Counted from the first letter of the stretch, positions 10,301-18,751 are shown. The stretch is DNA of 64,000 nucleotides from Sphingobacteriales bacterium TSM_CSS (GCA_002212985.1 NBMY01000143.1:39090-103089), one strand, 5' to 3'. The notes: a model not told the origin generated them from the sequence alone. Numbers and translations: made by a program.

Positions 10301-10630
10301 ATCATCTGTGTCAAATACGTTGTTCTTGTTTTGGTGGGCTGCCCGCTTTCTAATTTCCATCAATTCACTCACCATTGCTTTCTCACTAAAACCAAGTGTA
10401 CGGTTGAATGTGCCATTCCAATTTTTCCACATAATAAGCAGTAATGCCTGCACGTCCCATTCTTCCGGGGTTAGTCCGCGTGCATGGTGTTCTTCATGAA
10501 AAGACGATGAAGCAGCTTCTAACCAATAAGTTTTGTGCGCTTCTTTCATTTCCCGAATTACAAACGGCAACAATCCCTTTCTAAGAAGTTCTAAACCTTT
10601 GTTTACTCTATCTAAATTGCTCAGTGCCAT
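7319..10630 (-). CDS. DUF499 ATPase with N-terminal Swt1/HEPN-like domain (Hma-type ATPase)
   Basis: An 1103-residue cytoplasmic P-loop ATPase of the DUF499 family. The N-terminal ~125 residues are helical, resemble the Swt1-family HEPN domain and contain R-KRAA-H (R94, H99), which fits the HEPN RNase motif Rx4-6H. Walker A is TNFGGGKTHSLL (residues 249-260) and Walker B is CVVLIDEWVAY (D366, E367). The long C-terminal part is family-specific with no recognised nuclease. It is the last gene of the operon, starting 2 bp after the methylase stop, so translation is probably coupled. DUF499 proteins occur with DUF1156 methylases and SNF2-type helicases in defence islands; the target and whether the HEPN part cuts RNA are unknown. 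The gene looks more AT-rich than the housekeeping genes around it. Confidence 0.88.
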   Translation of the reverse strand: MALSNLDRVNKGLELLRKGLLPFVIREMKEAHKTYWLEAASSSFHEEHHARGLTPEEWDVQALLLIMWKNWNGTFNRTLGFSEKAMVSELMEIRKRAAHQNKNNVFDTDDAFRALDDVERLLSAIAAPEAEEADNQKNELLRVRYEENTRKKTRAIEAKLVIDSSAIGLKPWRQVITPHPDVASGKFQQAEFAADLWRVYQDGESAGEYGKPVDFFNRTYLTQGIRKLLTNTLKRLNGDGGDPVINLQTNFGGGKTHSLLAIYHLCSGANFSSVRDLESFFSEVGDLRPPAKVNKAILVGNRIAPGVTHVKPDGTKIYTLWGELAWQLGGKEGYYMIQEADEKAANPGDQLVPLLKKFAPCVVLIDEWVAYTRQLKEDGNDSGGTYGTQMSFAQALCEAAKAVNNALVVVSLPASDIEMGGEKGRQSAAELGNIIGRIESPWSAATTEESFEIVTRRLFTPITTKEQFAERDATARAFGEFYRNNKTDFPNETQDSSYEKRIRDFYPIHPELFDALAERWASIPQFQKTRGILRLMAKIIHFLWENNDQGPLILPASIPLDSSEIQSELMRYLAPPWSAVIGKDVDGVHSLPKQLDSELPNIGRYSGSRRVARTLFFSTAPTFEAANKGIDEQRIKLGSILPGETISTFSDALRHLVDKGTYVYAANKTFWYSTQNNVNRTAEERAAHIKEDKVEEEIITLLTQQLQPSGNQIRRIHIMPQNSSDVPDDLEMKLVVLGIKHPHVPRDESSPAFQKSKEILSTKGTSQRLYRNTLIFLTPDKTRLEELKQAVKSYLAWKSIVDDKVVLNLDAYQSNQAEGKRKSGLDTIKLRLPETFVWILNPYQEVGSSDVQWDESKMNGSNQEAYLSRVLKKLISQSQLYNDFAASELRINLDRIPLWRGDSVSVRQLREDFAKYLYLPKLSSAHLLQQAIESGLSLVSWQKDSFAYAESFDEENARYRSLRAGTSMMVSLDGYGLLVKPDIAEAQFSKERAEAELKSASAITNPVTQYNASGDENLTANDPDPKTSKRTRFYSHIETDATRFFRSTDDIEKEILRHLNAVCSNIKITIHIEAINQEGFNLDTERTLKENGRTLGFGSIEFD

Positions 10631-10632
10631 AA

Positions 10633-13389
10633 TTAAAATTCAAGTTTTCCTTGTGGATTAATTCGGTCTTTAATGTTGTATGATTCAGCAACAATCTGAT
10701 TCCACGAAAGAACCAAACTGTTGTATGCCTGTGCTTCCTGCGCCCATCCTTTTTTCTCGCTGATGGTGAATAGATGATAAGCAAGTTCTCTCGCTATATC
10801 GGCCTTTGGGCCAAGTTTCTTATACAGTTTAGCGGCACCTATTTCACCATGTTCTTGAAGTTGCTTAATAAGGTGTTGCGTGATTTCCCATACTACCACC
10901 CTATTGTCAACGGTTGGATCCCAAGTAGGCGCTAATTCACTTCTCGGAATGAGTTGCACTTTACCTGCGCCTGATTTTACAATACCCGAATGCACCAATG
11001 CATTTACTGCTGTGTTTTTAGCCAATGCCAATGCATTGGCATCTCCAAATTCTCCGGCTGCAAATTCGTTATGTTCAAACCAAGCCAAAGCCCATCGGGT
11101 TTCGGTATCAAAATCACCTTCCTGCTCTGCTAAAATTTCTCCCAATGCTTTGTTGATTAATGATAGTGCAGTACGCACACTCATAGGTGTGCCATCTTGC
11201 TCCATGATTTTATTAAAGCGAGAATAAATACCCATACCCGGGCCAATGGTGGCTTGTGCCATATCCACAGGGGCAAGGTTACTTTTTTGCAAAACTTCAA
11301 TAGCGTTAGGAAGCTCTCTTTTTAATATTTGAAGGTATTCACGTCTGGTTATTGAAGGTGCATTTTCCGGCCTTGGGCGACAAGCCAATACAATGTAGCT
11401 GGTGAGTGAGTTTGTACCCATAGCCACCATGCGCCATTTTTGAGAAGCTTTGATTGGCCATGTTGCCATGATTTGAAATCCAGTTGAAACCAAACTTTCT
11501 AACAAGGTTTCCCAACCTGTTGTAAGGCTAATGCCATTTGAATTTTCTTCATCAGGTTCACTACTATCTTCGTCTTCATCCTGCTTGAATGCATAATAAA
11601 CTGTCAAAGGAAATCGAGGGTCTAAGCCTTTTTTCAGATTGCCAAATGCATCCTTAAAACCACCTTCAAAATGATCTTTTGCAGCTTCCTTGCTACCATA
11701 CCTGAAATCCGAAGCAACTAATTCTTCCATTTTAGGTACTAAAACTGTGCTTAGCAAATCCGGGTAAACGTCTTTTAAACCTTGACGAAGCCATACGTAG
11801 AAAAAATCTGACAAATCAGAATAGCCAATATTATCGTAGTAAGGTGGGTCAGTACTGACGAGGAAAGACTTTTCAGAAAAATCATATTTTGATGCGTTGA
11901 ATTGTTTGGCGTTTTGCTTACTTGATGTGGTAGTCAAAATTACTTCAACACAATCAGCAACATATTCATAGCATGTTTTCCAAGCACCTACAGCTTCTCC
12001 CAAAATGTTCGCTTCTCCAAAATCCCATAGCATTGGAACAGCTTGCCTACCAAAAAGATGCATAACTTTTTCATTGCTATTATTCCAAGAACAAATTGTG
12101 TTGCTAAAGTCGGCTACTCGATCACAAGCCATTGTAAGCAACGTTCTTATTGCATCAATGTATTTTTCGTTACCACCATGTTCTTTTATGATTTTATCAA
12201 GACCCCTAATAAGACTTGAAATTGTTGACAAACCAAGCAATTGGCGATTTGTAAAAAGTTTCCAATGTTCGTCCATGCCATATAGTTGAACACGAAAGCC
12301 CAGTGCTTTTTCAGGTAAATTTGTTTCTGGTTTCCAAAGCGGGGAAATTAATTTTATAACTTCTTCATGTTCCTTTATTGGAGAGATATAGGTTTTTCCC
12401 TTTGGCTGGTCTATCACCATCGCAATCATTGCATAACCAATTCGACCAGCTTTTCCTTCTGATCTGACATAATCAAGTTTTACAGGTTCATTACAGCAAA
12501 CACAATTTGCCCCACTTCTGCTTACTGTTCCTTTAATTTCAGGTGTCCCTTGTGAAACATTATAGCCAACAACCTTATTACCGTTACTACTGCGTTCTAC
12601 GATTGGTTGAGATATAAAGTGCGGTTTCTTTTTGGTGCTAATTACAAATGACCTTACCAGTGGCATATCACAACCACAAGCCGGGTTTGGACATTTCACT
12701 GTTCTGGCCCACAACCAAGCAACAACGTTATGTTCTCGATTACCTTGTTTTGCCTTTGGGTAAAATTCACCAATACGTTTTTTTGCTTCTTCGTTAATCC
12801 AATTGCCGTAATAACGTAAATCTTCCGCCAAGCCCTTGCCAAGCTTCCATTCCGTAAACTCCGTAAACCCTATTTTAGGCTGTATATCAGGATTGATAGG
12901 AACTTGATTGGCAAACTCAGGCAATATCTCAAGTTGGGCTTTGTTTATAAGCACAGCAACAGGGTTCAAATCAGAAGCCTGAACAGGTAAGCCTAATCGC
13001 ATACCTTCCAAAGGAATTGAACCACCACCGGCAAATGGGTCCAGAACAGTGGGTAGTTTCCCATCGCAATGTTTCAGGATTTCGTGATATGCTTCTTCAA
13101 AAACTTCCTGCTTAGTATGAATTTTTTTCTGGCACAGCTTGCGGATGAATTCAAATAATCTTTCCCGCTCTGCAACCTGTGCTTCTTCAGTTGAAAATTT
13201 ATCAGGATTAGCCGAAGGATCATCTACCAAGGAAGCAAATAATATGGCTCTTGCCGATGGTAAGGGAAGCCTTGCCCACCAATGGTGTATGCCTTTGGGG
13301 TGTGCCCCAATACCCGGCATTTTATCATAAGCCGAGGCATCATTGATGATGTCGAGTGGTAAGGCTACTTCTATTAATTTCTTTCTCAT
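10633..13389 (-). CDS. DUF1156 DNA adenine methyltransferase (Hma-type methylase)
   Basis: A 918-residue protein. Residues 1-60 match the DUF1156 N-terminus (IEVALPLDIINDASAYDK, then GIHHWWARLPLP). The SAM-binding motif is LDPFAGGGSIPLEGM (residues 116-130), and the catalytic motif IV is TDPPYYDNIGYSD (DPPY at 514-517), of the kind used by N6-adenine or N4-cytosine methylases. The insertion of ~390 residues between these motifs holds two CxxC-type pairs (CPNPACGC near 233-240 and CVCC near 296-299) that may bind zinc. It lies 5 bp after the helicase and 2 bp before the ATPase, as the middle gene of one operon. The likely role is to mark host DNA so that the partner proteins spare it. The recognition sequence cannot be read from the gene. 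Confidence 0.9.
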   Translation of the reverse strand: MRKKLIEVALPLDIINDASAYDKMPGIGAHPKGIHHWWARLPLPSARAILFASLVDDPSANPDKFSTEEAQVAERERLFEFIRKLCQKKIHTKQEVFEEAYHEILKHCDGKLPTVLDPFAGGGSIPLEGMRLGLPVQASDLNPVAVLINKAQLEILPEFANQVPINPDIQPKIGFTEFTEWKLGKGLAEDLRYYGNWINEEAKKRIGEFYPKAKQGNREHNVVAWLWARTVKCPNPACGCDMPLVRSFVISTKKKPHFISQPIVERSSNGNKVVGYNVSQGTPEIKGTVSRSGANCVCCNEPVKLDYVRSEGKAGRIGYAMIAMVIDQPKGKTYISPIKEHEEVIKLISPLWKPETNLPEKALGFRVQLYGMDEHWKLFTNRQLLGLSTISSLIRGLDKIIKEHGGNEKYIDAIRTLLTMACDRVADFSNTICSWNNSNEKVMHLFGRQAVPMLWDFGEANILGEAVGAWKTCYEYVADCVEVILTTTSSKQNAKQFNASKYDFSEKSFLVSTDPPYYDNIGYSDLSDFFYVWLRQGLKDVYPDLLSTVLVPKMEELVASDFRYGSKEAAKDHFEGGFKDAFGNLKKGLDPRFPLTVYYAFKQDEDEDSSEPDEENSNGISLTTGWETLLESLVSTGFQIMATWPIKASQKWRMVAMGTNSLTSYIVLACRPRPENAPSITRREYLQILKRELPNAIEVLQKSNLAPVDMAQATIGPGMGIYSRFNKIMEQDGTPMSVRTALSLINKALGEILAEQEGDFDTETRWALAWFEHNEFAAGEFGDANALALAKNTAVNALVHSGIVKSGAGKVQLIPRSELAPTWDPTVDNRVVVWEITQHLIKQLQEHGEIGAAKLYKKLGPKADIARELAYHLFTISEKKGWAQEAQAYNSLVLSWNQIVAESYNIKDRINPQGKLEF

Positions 13390-13394
13390 GCTGT

Positions 13395-16300
13395 CTATTC
13401 AAGTATAATGGTTCTGCGGTGAACCGTTTTGGTCAATAAGTCTTTGATATTAAAATTGATGGAGGTTACTCCAAAATCAGGTTCAAAGCGGAAGGCATTC
13501 TGCACATAATGCACTTCCACCCGCTTGCCATCCACAAAAGCCAAGGCCAGTATAAACTGCTCAGGCAAATTGAGTCCGTAAATGATTTCATTTTTGGTGA
13601 TGGTTACCGTTGTGGCATCTTTTCTTCTGCCCTTCACTTCAATAAAGCGGAGGCTGCCTGTTTGGCTGCAATGACTTTCAATGTCGTAGCCAATCTTTTC
13701 CTTGCTTCGGTCTTTGGCTGCATTGTTCAGTTCCTTTTCTACGGCAAACACGGCATTCATACCTGCTTTTTCTACTGCTGCTTTTTCTTCGGGTGAACCA
13801 AAACCCTGGCTTTTGTAATCTTCCTTAACCTGCGTACTGAGCATGAAAGCAGGTATCACCAATACGCCACCAATCACCACAGGTGGTTTGGAAGAAATTT
13901 TACTTTCTTCATCCAACTCCTGCATGCGCTTCTGCATCCGGGCTTGCAGTTCATCTGCCCGCTTACGCGCTTCATTGGAATTGAGCTTGGCATTGGGTCT
14001 GCCCGATTCTTCCAGAATTCTGAGGTCACGGGCACGATGGTCCCAATGGCGTATTTCGTTGGTCAATCTTTCCTGCACAGCCGTCTTGGTTTTTGCAACT
14101 AAATACTGACGGTTCTTTTTTACCCGCTCCAGATGGTCTTTTGCAATGGTGGTAATGGCAAAAGACTTGATTTTGTCTTCCATGTTTTGCTTTAACCAAG
14201 GCATTTCATCTGCTTTGGTAAGCATTTCATTTATTTCTTCTTCGGTGGCATGTCGGTAATCCAAATAAGGTGCGTAACCGGCTTGCATGATTTGTCCTTG
14301 TCCATTCAGTTCTACAAAATGTACCTCTCTGCTAATGGTTCTTCTGCCACCGGTTTCTAATTGTCGTGCATCCTGCACACTATTCTCCAAGTAAAAAAGC
14401 ACTCGTGGTTCGCTGTCAGGATTGAGTTCATCAATCAAAATAGATCCTTGTTTGAGCAAGCCCATTTGCGATTCGAGCAACAAATCAATGGTGGCATCTA
14501 ATAAAGGATGTCCGGGGCAAACAAAGGCAGCCAAAGGCTTGCCTTGCACTGATGCCAATTCTTTATGGAAGGTGATGCGCTCATAGTTTTTAAGAATAGG
14601 TTCTCTTGTGCCAATAATCCTATCTCTGTTACGAATTGCTGCGGGCACATGAATTACCTGATACCTTCCTTTTTCTTTTTCGGTAACAGAACCACCAAGT
14701 GTTTTGAAAGCAGTCAAAAAGAAGTCGGCAATAAAATGGGGTTGGAGCTTTCTTGCCGCAGCCCTGTCCATTTCTTCCCTGATTTCCTGCATTCCTGACT
14801 TGGTCATGGTGATGGCATGAAGCGACCTTTCCTGCAACAGCTTTTCGAGCTTTGCATGGTCTAATGCTTCGTCCAGTACTCTGTCTAAAAATGCTTTTCT
14901 TTCCGGGTCACTGCCGTAGCGAATGGCTTCAATCAATAAGTCTCTCAGACTTCTATTTTCAAAAGTCATTTCACCCAACACGTCAAAGACTTGTCCACCC
15001 AAGGCTTCCCGTTCAATTTCCAGTTTTTCAAACAAACGATGCCACACTTCACCTTCTCGGGTTTGGTGTGCAATGATGTTCCATAGGCGGCAGACTTCTG
15101 TTTGTCCGATACGGTGAATGCGCCCAAACCTTTGTTCAAGACGGTTTGGATTCCAAGGTAAGTCGTAGTTCACCATCAGGTGTGCCCGTTGCAAGTTTAT
15201 ACCTTCACCTGCTGCATCTGTAGCTACAAGAACTGAAACATTTATATCTTGCGTAAACAGTTCCTGCGCTTTTCTTCGGTCTTCCCGGTTCATGCCCCCT
15301 TGAATGGTAACGACCGCATCCTGACTGCCCAACAAGGTTCTGATTTTAAGTGCTAAGTAGTTTAATGTATCTCGATGCTCGGTAAAGATTACCAATTTTC
15401 TTCTGTTGCGGGCATCATCAAACATCCATTCGTTTTCGGTAAGAATGTTTGAAAGTTCTTCCCATTTCTTGTCGGTGCCTGACCGTTTGACAGTCAAGGC
15501 CAGTTCTTCCAACTGCTTAAGCGTATTGATTTCAGCTTCAAGTTCCTGAATGGTTCGTGCTGTAGTAGCACGGTCCACAAATTCATTCTCAATATGTTCC
15601 TGCTCTCCGGATTCTATATCATCAACATAATCTTCAATATCTTCATCATCATCAAAATCAGGAAGTTGTTCTGTCCTGAGTTCGACACGATGAAACAATC
15701 TTTCTTCATCCAGTCGGGCTTGTAGCCTTTCTTTCCTTCTTCTCAATGATTGATAGATTGCTTCGGGAGAAGATGCTAGTCTTCGTTGAAGAATAGTGAG
15801 TGCGAAACCTACCGAACCACGTCTGCCGGATTCTAATTTGTCGGCTCTGTTAAATTGCTCTCTCACATAGTTGGTCACTTCAACGTATAGCCTTTCTTCA
15901 TCCGGTGTAAGTTGGTATGGCACAGTAATGGCTATTCTTTCAGGAAATAGCGGTTTCCCATCAAATTTTACCAGTTGTTCTTTGAGTAATCTACGCATAA
16001 TATCAGACACATCCACTGTGTGTACACCATCACGAAATCTTCCTTCAAACCTATCCCCATCAATCAATGCCAGGAATAATTGGAAATCTTCTTCCTTGCC
16101 ATTGTGTGGTGTTGCGGTCATTAGCAGGAAGTGCCTTGTTTGTCTGGCAAGAAGTTGCCCCAATCTGTAGCGTTTGGTGAATTTGACTTCACCGCCAAAA
16201 AATGAAGCCGACATTTTGTGTGCTTCATCTACAATAACCAAATCCCAATCGGTTACTTTAAGTTTTTCCTGTAAATCTTCATCGCGGCTCAGCTTATCGA

Positions 16301-16916
16301 GACGAGCAATGACAAAATTTTCTTCATTAAACCAATTGCCTGTTTTGGAAGAATTAGTTTTATCGTTGGTCAGGATTTCAAAGGGAAGTTGAAACTTTTG
16401 AAAGAGTTCGTCCTGCCACTGTTCAGCCAACACACCCGGACACACAATGAGGCATCTCTTTACATCCCCACGGATGGCAAGTTCTTTAATAAGTAATCCG
16501 GCCATAATGGTCTTACCTGCCCCCGGGTCATCAGCCAACACATAACGTAAAGGTTGCCGTGGCAACATGCTATCGTAAACGGCAGTAATCTGGTGAGGCA
16601 ATGGCTCAATCATAGAAGTATGAATGGCCATCATTGGGTCAAAAATATAAGCCAACTTAATGCGGTATGCTTCCGATACGAGTTTGAACTTTTCGGAAGA
16701 AGCATTGAAGCTCCAGGGAGCTGAAGCAGTTACAATATCAAGATTGGGTTCATTGTCCCGATAAAGGATTTCATTATTAGGATTACCAAGACTATCCTTA
16801 AAAGTTATTTCAATTACATCCGTACCATGCCAAACAGCATCAATCACTTCAACCATTTGGTTGGGGATTACGCCATTTAGGTAGGTGCCTTTGGTGATAT
16901 TTTCGAGTTTGGTCAT
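13395..16916 (-). CDS. SNF2-type helicase with C-terminal DUF3883 domain (Hma-type helicase)
   Basis: An 1173-residue superfamily 2 ATPase. Motif I is ADDPGAGKTIMAGLLIKEL (residues 128-146), motif II is VIVDEAHKM (DEAH at 230-233), motif III region is LMTATPHNG, and motif VI is NRLEQRFGRIHRIGQ at about 610-630, typical of the Rad54/HepA-like SNF2 branch. A helical, charged region follows. Near residues 1040-1150 a DUF3883 (NOV) domain contains GYDIES and RFIEVKGR, the D..ExK spacing seen in restriction-endonuclease folds. It is the first gene of the three-gene operon; the 53 bp upstream separate it from a histidine kinase fragment on the same strand, so its promoter is in or just after that remnant. 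The likely role is ATP-driven movement on, and perhaps cleavage of, foreign DNA. Nuclease activity is inferred only. Confidence 0.92.
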   Translation of the reverse strand: MTKLENITKGTYLNGVIPNQMVEVIDAVWHGTDVIEITFKDSLGNPNNEILYRDNEPNLDIVTASAPWSFNASSEKFKLVSEAYRIKLAYIFDPMMAIHTSMIEPLPHQITAVYDSMLPRQPLRYVLADDPGAGKTIMAGLLIKELAIRGDVKRCLIVCPGVLAEQWQDELFQKFQLPFEILTNDKTNSSKTGNWFNEENFVIARLDKLSRDEDLQEKLKVTDWDLVIVDEAHKMSASFFGGEVKFTKRYRLGQLLARQTRHFLLMTATPHNGKEEDFQLFLALIDGDRFEGRFRDGVHTVDVSDIMRRLLKEQLVKFDGKPLFPERIAITVPYQLTPDEERLYVEVTNYVREQFNRADKLESGRRGSVGFALTILQRRLASSPEAIYQSLRRRKERLQARLDEERLFHRVELRTEQLPDFDDDEDIEDYVDDIESGEQEHIENEFVDRATTARTIQELEAEINTLKQLEELALTVKRSGTDKKWEELSNILTENEWMFDDARNRRKLVIFTEHRDTLNYLALKIRTLLGSQDAVVTIQGGMNREDRRKAQELFTQDINVSVLVATDAAGEGINLQRAHLMVNYDLPWNPNRLEQRFGRIHRIGQTEVCRLWNIIAHQTREGEVWHRLFEKLEIEREALGGQVFDVLGEMTFENRSLRDLLIEAIRYGSDPERKAFLDRVLDEALDHAKLEKLLQERSLHAITMTKSGMQEIREEMDRAAARKLQPHFIADFFLTAFKTLGGSVTEKEKGRYQVIHVPAAIRNRDRIIGTREPILKNYERITFHKELASVQGKPLAAFVCPGHPLLDATIDLLLESQMGLLKQGSILIDELNPDSEPRVLFYLENSVQDARQLETGGRRTISREVHFVELNGQGQIMQAGYAPYLDYRHATEEEINEMLTKADEMPWLKQNMEDKIKSFAITTIAKDHLERVKKNRQYLVAKTKTAVQERLTNEIRHWDHRARDLRILEESGRPNAKLNSNEARKRADELQARMQKRMQELDEESKISSKPPVVIGGVLVIPAFMLSTQVKEDYKSQGFGSPEEKAAVEKAGMNAVFAVEKELNNAAKDRSKEKIGYDIESHCSQTGSLRFIEVKGRRKDATTVTITKNEIIYGLNLPEQFILALAFVDGKRVEVHYVQNAFRFEPDFGVTSINFNIKDLLTKTVHRRTIILE

Positions 16917-16969
16917 CTTTTATGTTTGTTTTGCAATTTAGTATTTTTTTATTGCATACACTGTAAACA

Positions 16970-17326
16970 TTACCAGTAGCAAAGCCTACTATAATATAAG
17001 AACAAAGAAACACACAATATGTGGCGTATCACCTTAAAAAATTTTACCGATCGGCTATTCAAGGTTGCCGTATAAATAAGCAAGTACTCTTTTAATGAAA
17101 ATTCTTGCAAACTTTTAGGCACCAAATTGTAGGCAATGGTGCGCAATTCGTCTAAAATAGCATCTAATTGATGCCGCTGCTCAGGTATCTGTATTTCATC
17201 ACGCAGCATGCGCAACTTATTCTGCACACTGTCATGGAGGTTCAGACTTATCCGTTTGCGCTCATATTCCAGTACTTCCAGCATGTTTTCAAGTACCAGT
17301 TTAGGGGTATCGGGAGAGGTTGTCAT
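16970..17326 (-). pseudogene. Truncated sensor histidine kinase (dimerisation helix only)
   Basis: From the ATG at 17326 (MTTSPDTPKLVLENM) the protein has one clear motif: YERKRISLNLHDSVQNKL, the HisKA_3 dimerisation and phosphoacceptor helix of NarL-partner kinases (ERxRIaxxLHD, with the histidine). The second helix (LDAILDELRTIAYNLVPKSL) follows, and then the reading frame becomes unrelated (VIRHILCVSLFLYYS) and stops at 16970. The HATPase domain that must follow is absent. It is either a remnant cut by arrival of the defence operon just downstream or a small stand-alone DHp protein; truncation is more likely. The longer open frame to 17362 only adds 12 residues of low-complexity sequence. 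Confidence 0.65.
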
Positions 17327-17503
17327 ATAGAATTTTAATTCAAATAAATAAAAGAAAAGCATAACAAATAAACCAGTACAAAGTTAGCACATCACCTTTT
17401 TATTTCATAATTTTTCTATAAAAAAATACCGCTTCCTATCTTGTAATTTTTTACCCCACGGGCATACTAATAATAAAGGCAATACACAAAAACTATTAGG
17501 CTT

Positions 17504-18076
17504 ATGAAAACGGAAGCACAACAAATTATTTCGGGGCATGTTTCGTGGGCGGTGGCAGCAGGGTTGTTGCCGGTTCCGCTGCTCGATTTCGGGTTGGTTA
17601 CCGCCGTGCAGTTAGATATGGTGCGGCAATTGTGCAACGCTTACGGGGTTTCTTACACTCAGTCCGAAGCCAAAACACGCGTAATTGCCGTTATGGGTGG
17701 GTTGGCGCCGCGCTTAATGAGCAGTGTAATTAAGGTGTTGCCCATCATTGGCACGTTGGGCGGGCTGGTGGCTATGCCGGTTTTATCGGGGGCAAGTACG
17801 TATGCCGTAGGACAAACGCTGGCAAAACATTTTGAAGAAGGCGGCAACCTCGAAAACTTTGAAATCAGCAAATTTACCGACTTCTACCGCCAAATGCAGG
17901 TGAAAGGTAAAGACGTGGCGCAACTTTTTGCCGACCAAATGCGCGCCGGACGCGACCTGGCTGTTTTGGCAGATATTGAACGCCTCCACAACGAAGGCAT
18001 CATCAGCAACGATGAGTACGATAATATTAAAAAACGCTGGAACGATAAAGCTAAAATAACCATAGTTATTGACTAA
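17504..18076 (+). CDS. DUF697 family membrane protein with SHOCT-like tail
   Basis: A 190-residue protein. Residues 10-35 (GHVSWAVAAGLLPVPLLDFG) and the helix LPIIGTLGGLVAMPVLSGAS around 80-100 are the paired hydrophobic segments of the DUF697 family, which often accompany small GTPases at membranes. The last ~35 residues (VLADIERLHNEGIISNDEYD) resemble a SHOCT module, a short helical pair found at the ends of many unrelated proteins. No GTPase is nearby. The gene stands alone between the histidine kinase remnant, from which it diverges, and a large palindrome downstream. Biochemical role unknown. Confidence 0.8.
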   Translation: MKTEAQQIISGHVSWAVAAGLLPVPLLDFGLVTAVQLDMVRQLCNAYGVSYTQSEAKTRVIAVMGGLAPRLMSSVIKVLPIIGTLGGLVAMPVLSGASTYAVGQTLAKHFEEGGNLENFEISKFTDFYRQMQVKGKDVAQLFADQMRAGRDLAVLADIERLHNEGIISNDEYDNIKKRWNDKAKITIVID

Positions 18077-18163
18077 AACCTGCCTCTCTCAAATGTACCG
18101 ATGCATCAGAGATAGACAATTCAGCATTAATTGCTTAATCTTGACGGTCTTTTTATCGCCCTT

Positions 18164-18313
18164 CTGAAAATCGGCGTTAAGAAAATCGGAACGCAGGGCG
18201 ACCAGAAAGCGGCGCAACAAACGCCCGACAAAAGTTTATTGCGAAGCCGCAGGTTGTCGGCGTTTGTATTGGCGCTTTCCGCCCGTAATGCAGATTTTTA
18301 GCCAGATTTTCAG
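18164..18313. repeat. ~150-bp imperfect palindrome (MITE-like or structured RNA)
   Basis: The two halves are near-complementary over most of their length. The core arms are 18205-18231 and 18254-18279 around a 22-base loop (GAAAGCG..ACAAACGCCCGACAA against TTGTCGGCGTTTGT..GCTTTC). Outward, AAAATC..GGGCG (18183-18199) pairs with CGCCC..GATTTT (18281-18297), and CTGAAAATC (18164-18172) pairs with GATTTTCAG (18305-18313). It is richer in GC than its AT-rich surroundings. It carries no protein-like frame and lies 88 bp after the DUF697 gene. Confidence 0.7.
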
Positions 18314-18708
18314 GCAGGCTTGATTTTTTGCTACTTTTTCATCAAGCTCACGTTTCGCACCTTGAAAATTTGAGGCTGATAATCAGCAACTTACACATAA
18401 TGTATATATTCTACTAATATTACATTATTATATAATAAATTGTTGGTCAGGTAATTACACATAATTTTCTGCTTGGGTGCGAAAAGTGGGATCAAGGAAA
18501 AAGTAGATAAATTAATAATTTGTATGATAGCCACTACATAGTATTGCCAATTGTGAGCTTTCAAACAGGTTAGTAAGGCAATTTTCAGCATAAAAAACCG
18601 AATATTAATTGCAACTAAACTAAACTTGACCTCTTTTTCTCCGAAGCATGGCTTTACAATGCTCATAGCAAATAACCCAACAAAGCCAAAGCGTTTTAGG
18701 CTAATAAA
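18314..18708. other. AT-rich non-coding stretch
   Basis: About 395 bp with no supported gene. The only longer frame (18666-18391 reverse) is low-complexity, has no family resemblance and lies in the most AT-rich part of the region, so it is not called. The repeat at 18164-18313 ends at the left edge and a terminator begins at the right edge. Confidence 0.5.
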
Positions 18709-18740
18709 AAAACTCCCGACATATTAAATGCGGGAGTTTT
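18709..18740 (-). terminator. Terminator downstream of tRNA-Cys
   Basis: AAAACTCCCG and CGGGAGTTTT form a perfect 10-bp stem around a 12-base AT-rich loop. On the reverse strand it follows the tRNA by 11 bp and runs into Ts, fitting an intrinsic terminator for the tRNA transcript. Confidence 0.75.
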
Positions 18741-18751
18741 AAACTTTTAAG

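Noticed and set aside
7319..16916. DISARM or type I restriction system
   Set aside because: There is no DUF1998, phospholipase D or HsdS-type specificity gene; the DUF499/DUF1156/DUF3883 set fits Hma better.
7025..17326. Left remnant and kinase fragment as two halves of one disrupted kinase
   Set aside because: The left tail has no ATPase motifs (no GxGxG or N-box), so it does not complete the kinase.
18391..18666. Open frame of 91 codons on the reverse strand
   Set aside because: Low-complexity, AT-rich, no family likeness and no promoter or gene context.
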